Assembly: GCA_026770585.1 (NCBI GenBank)
Contig: MU646328.1
Location: forward strand, 707,629 to 721,003
Direction: 5' to 3'
Source: Baffinella frigidus
Taxonomy: Eukaryota; Cryptophyceae; Cryptomonadales; Baffinellaceae
DNA length: 13,375 bases
Positions 7,501 to 10,806 of this stretch are shown piece by piece; position 1 is the stretch's first letter; every line of letters starts with the position of its first letter. The notes under the pieces were generated by a model. It worked only from the letters and a program-made list of their open reading frames with translations. It was not told the origin of the DNA and ran no database searches. Both the position numbers and the translations under genes were made by a program.

Positions 7501-10500
7501 CGAGAAAGACCTGCAGGTACAGGGGAGGGTTCAGGGTTTATGCTTCATGGTTAAGGGTTTCAGGCCGAGGGTTTAGGATGCGTAGTGGATGCGTTTCCTG
7601 CGCTGGAAACGCATCCATTTAATCGACACACGGGCATTTCCAAGTGCGCGCCCCCGTTGGCCGCACCTGCTTGAAATCGATGGTATTTCGCAACGAGACA
7701 AAAGTCGAGAGTGGAACGTCTCAAAGCAAAAGTGGAACCTCTGTCAACTTAACAAGTAACAGTGGAGACTCGGGCAGAAGTATGTTGGGTTTGTCAGCCA
7801 TGGGCCAGAAGTATGTTGAGAACAAATGTATGTTGGCATTTTGTGTATGCGTTGACATTTTGTTTGTTTGGTGTTGCACCATAGGTTACCACGTGAACTC
7901 GACGCTGGTTCACGCACCGTAGGTTACCACGTAAACCAGCGTCGAGTATTGTTGTTGCACCGTAGGTTACCACGTGACACTTTTGTTTATGTTGACGTTT
8001 TGAACCAGCGTGTATGTTGACACCTATGTTCATGTTGACGAGTATGCTGACACGTTTCTTCATGTTGACGTTTTTGTTTTTTGGGGAGCAGATCGGGATC
8101 TCGAAGCTGTTTGATACCATGGACGAGAACGAGTCAAATACCATCGATTTCAAGCAGGTGCGGCCCCTGAACCCTAAGCCATAAACGCTGTTCCCTGAAC
8201 CCTGAGCTTGACCCTCTTCTCATGGTGCCCCCAACCACAAACCACACAGCGGACTTCGAAGGGATTTCGCATGACCCCTAACCGATAAGATCTAGGACCC
8301 TACGGTAGGCAACCCGTAGGGTCATAGGGGGGTTCCTACGGATAAGGTAACGGAAACTCGGGCACTGAGTGCCCGAAAATCCCTTCGTAGCCCGCTGTGT
8401 GGACCATGGGCACCGTCCTTGCGAGGAGACTCGGGCAGATGTCCAGTGCGTTGCTCTGTAGACTCAGAGAGAGAGTGGGAGGGAGGTCTCGAAGCTGTTT
8501 GACACCATGGACGAGAACGTGTCAAATACCATCGATTTCAAGCAGGTGGTGACCCTAAACCTGAAACCCGAAACCCGAAACCCGCAACCCGAAACCCGAA
8601 ACCTGAAATCCTAAACCCTCAACCTGAAATCCGAAACCCGAAACCCGAAACCCTGAACCCTGAACCCGAAACCCTCTTGAGTGTTCTGACGCAGTCCGAG
8701 GATTTCCATCTGCATCCCGTTGTATCGTATGGTGCAACATCTGGCTCACCCCTGAACCCCCCCCAAAAAACAACACCAGATGCAGTCCGGGCTGGAACGC
8801 CTCAACGTCAGGCCAGAGATCCACATATCGCATGATGACTGGTCCCGTCCCCGAACCCTCTTGTGCAACCCAGACGCAGTGCTGGGAACGTGCACCGTGC
8901 TGACGCACGTGTGCAAACAAGCACCGTGCTGACGCAAATTGTGCACCGTGCTGACGCGCTTCGGCAAATGTGCACCGTGCATTTCTGGCGGATTCTAACA
9001 AGTCAGGACCTGAATTCGGGTTGATGCACCCAGCAGGTAATTTCGTGTGAGTAACCGGGCTCCCTTGAGTCGGAGTTTTGCTCAAGTGCTGACGCACTGG
9101 AGCAAATGCGCTTGAGCAAACGTGCACCGCGCTGACCAACTCGAGCAAACCTGCACCGTGCTGACTCAAAATGCGCACCGTGCTGACCCGCGTCGGCAAA
9201 CGTGCCGGACCTGAATCTGTTTATTACAGAACTGGATCAAAATGATTACATAACCGAACCACGTTTATTACAGAACTGAATCAGGTTTGTTACGCACCGG
9301 TCTCACCACACGCGTCCAAACGCGCTGGGACAACCTTATCCGGGGAAACCTATTTTTCTCTCATCTGATGGCAACGAAAATTACTACACAATTCGTTCTT
9401 ATTAGTAATATAAAAGAATCTGTGTAGTAATTTTGATTGCCATCAAATGAAAGAAAAATAGGTTTCCCCGGATAAAACCTGCCTGACAACGGCGCACTCT
9501 GCAACAGCCAGGGGCGGATCTCCCAACAAATCGCTGTCTAGCTCCGCCTAGCTCGCCTAGCTGACTATTCTTAAGTTGACATGCTGGGTGTGTGGTACAC
9601 ACCCGTCAACTTTGGAGCGGGAAAGAGCCCGGGGCTCGCCGCACGTGTCCAAACGCGCTGGGATAACCTGACAGACAGCGGCTCTCTACCACCAGCAACC
9701 CGCTGCAGCTTATATCTGGATCGGGTACTGTAGTAATTTTCAGCTACACCGAAGAAATCTCTTCGGTATCTCCCGTCAGCAATTCGAGGTCCCTAGGGTT
9801 TCCTACTGTAGGGTCATAGGAAAGATTGTTTTTCCAATAAAATACCCGAATCCTTGCGAGTACCCGGTATAAGCTGCTACAGGTTGCTGGTGGTATGCAA
9901 CGACAAGGGGGGGATCTTCCACTTGTACATGGATTGTAGTTGTAGTGTCACGCTACAACACTACAACGTGCTGTAGTGTGTTGTTCGTACTGGGATTTGT
10001 CGCGCTGAAAGCCAGGTCTCGAGCAGGGATAATTTGACGGACAACGGCGCGCTCTGCAACGACCAGGGGGAGATCTCCCGCGACACTTTCATCAGCACCA
10101 TCCGACGCCAGGTGCGTTCAGGAATCGTGATATTTTGGTTCAGGGTGACGGGGATATCGATCTAGCCACGTAACCTAACAGGACACATCTCGGATTTTGG
10201 CTTGGCGTTGGAGCTATTTCTTACTTTTAGGGTTAAACTTCCCAGGATGTGTACCGGGAATCAACGTGACGGACAACGGCGCGCTCTGTAACGACCAGGG
10301 GGGAGTCTCCCGCGACACCTTCATCAGCACCATCTGCCGTCACGAGGATAGCGATCTGGTCACGAGGATAGCGATCTGGTCACGAGGATAGCGATCTGGT
10401 CACGAGGATAGCGATCTGGTCACGAGGATAGCGATCTAGTCCCGTCACTTAACAGATTGCGTCTCGGATTTTGGCATGGCGTTGGAGCTATTCCTTAAAA

Positions 10501-10562
10501 TGTCGGGATTTGCGCTGGGAATCAAACTGGCAGACAACGGAGCGCTCTGCGACGACCAGGGT

Positions 10563-10608
<46 letters not shown>

Positions 10609-10760
10609 GGTGTAGATTATAGGGTGTAGGGTGTTAGGACGACCGTGAAGAGATCTCGCGCGATACCTTGATCAGCTGACCACGAGATCTCTTCACGGTC
10701 GTCCTAACACCCTACACCCTATAACCTACACCCTCAACCCTCAACCCTCAACCCGCAACC

Positions 10761-10806
<46 letters not shown>

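Larger units (their letters stand above)
10151..10500. repeat. Tandem-duplicated intron segment
   Basis: About 70 bases (GATCTAG-C, then AACAG, CTCGGATTTTGGC(T/A)TGGCG and TTGGAGCTATT(T/C)CTTA) occur at 10151-10220 and again at 10429-10498. Together with the exon copies at 10027, 10259 and 10512 this shows that exon plus flanking intron was duplicated in tandem at roughly 230-270-base spacing. Confidence 0.85.

Noticed and set aside
8555-9199. 214-codon open frame on the minus strand
   Set aside because: Composed of the GCACCGTGCTGACGC minisatellite and CCCGAAA repeats, and antisense to a channel exon at 8780.
10341-10440. CRISPR-like regular repeats
   Set aside because: The units are directly adjacent with no spacers, and the context is a eukaryotic intron.
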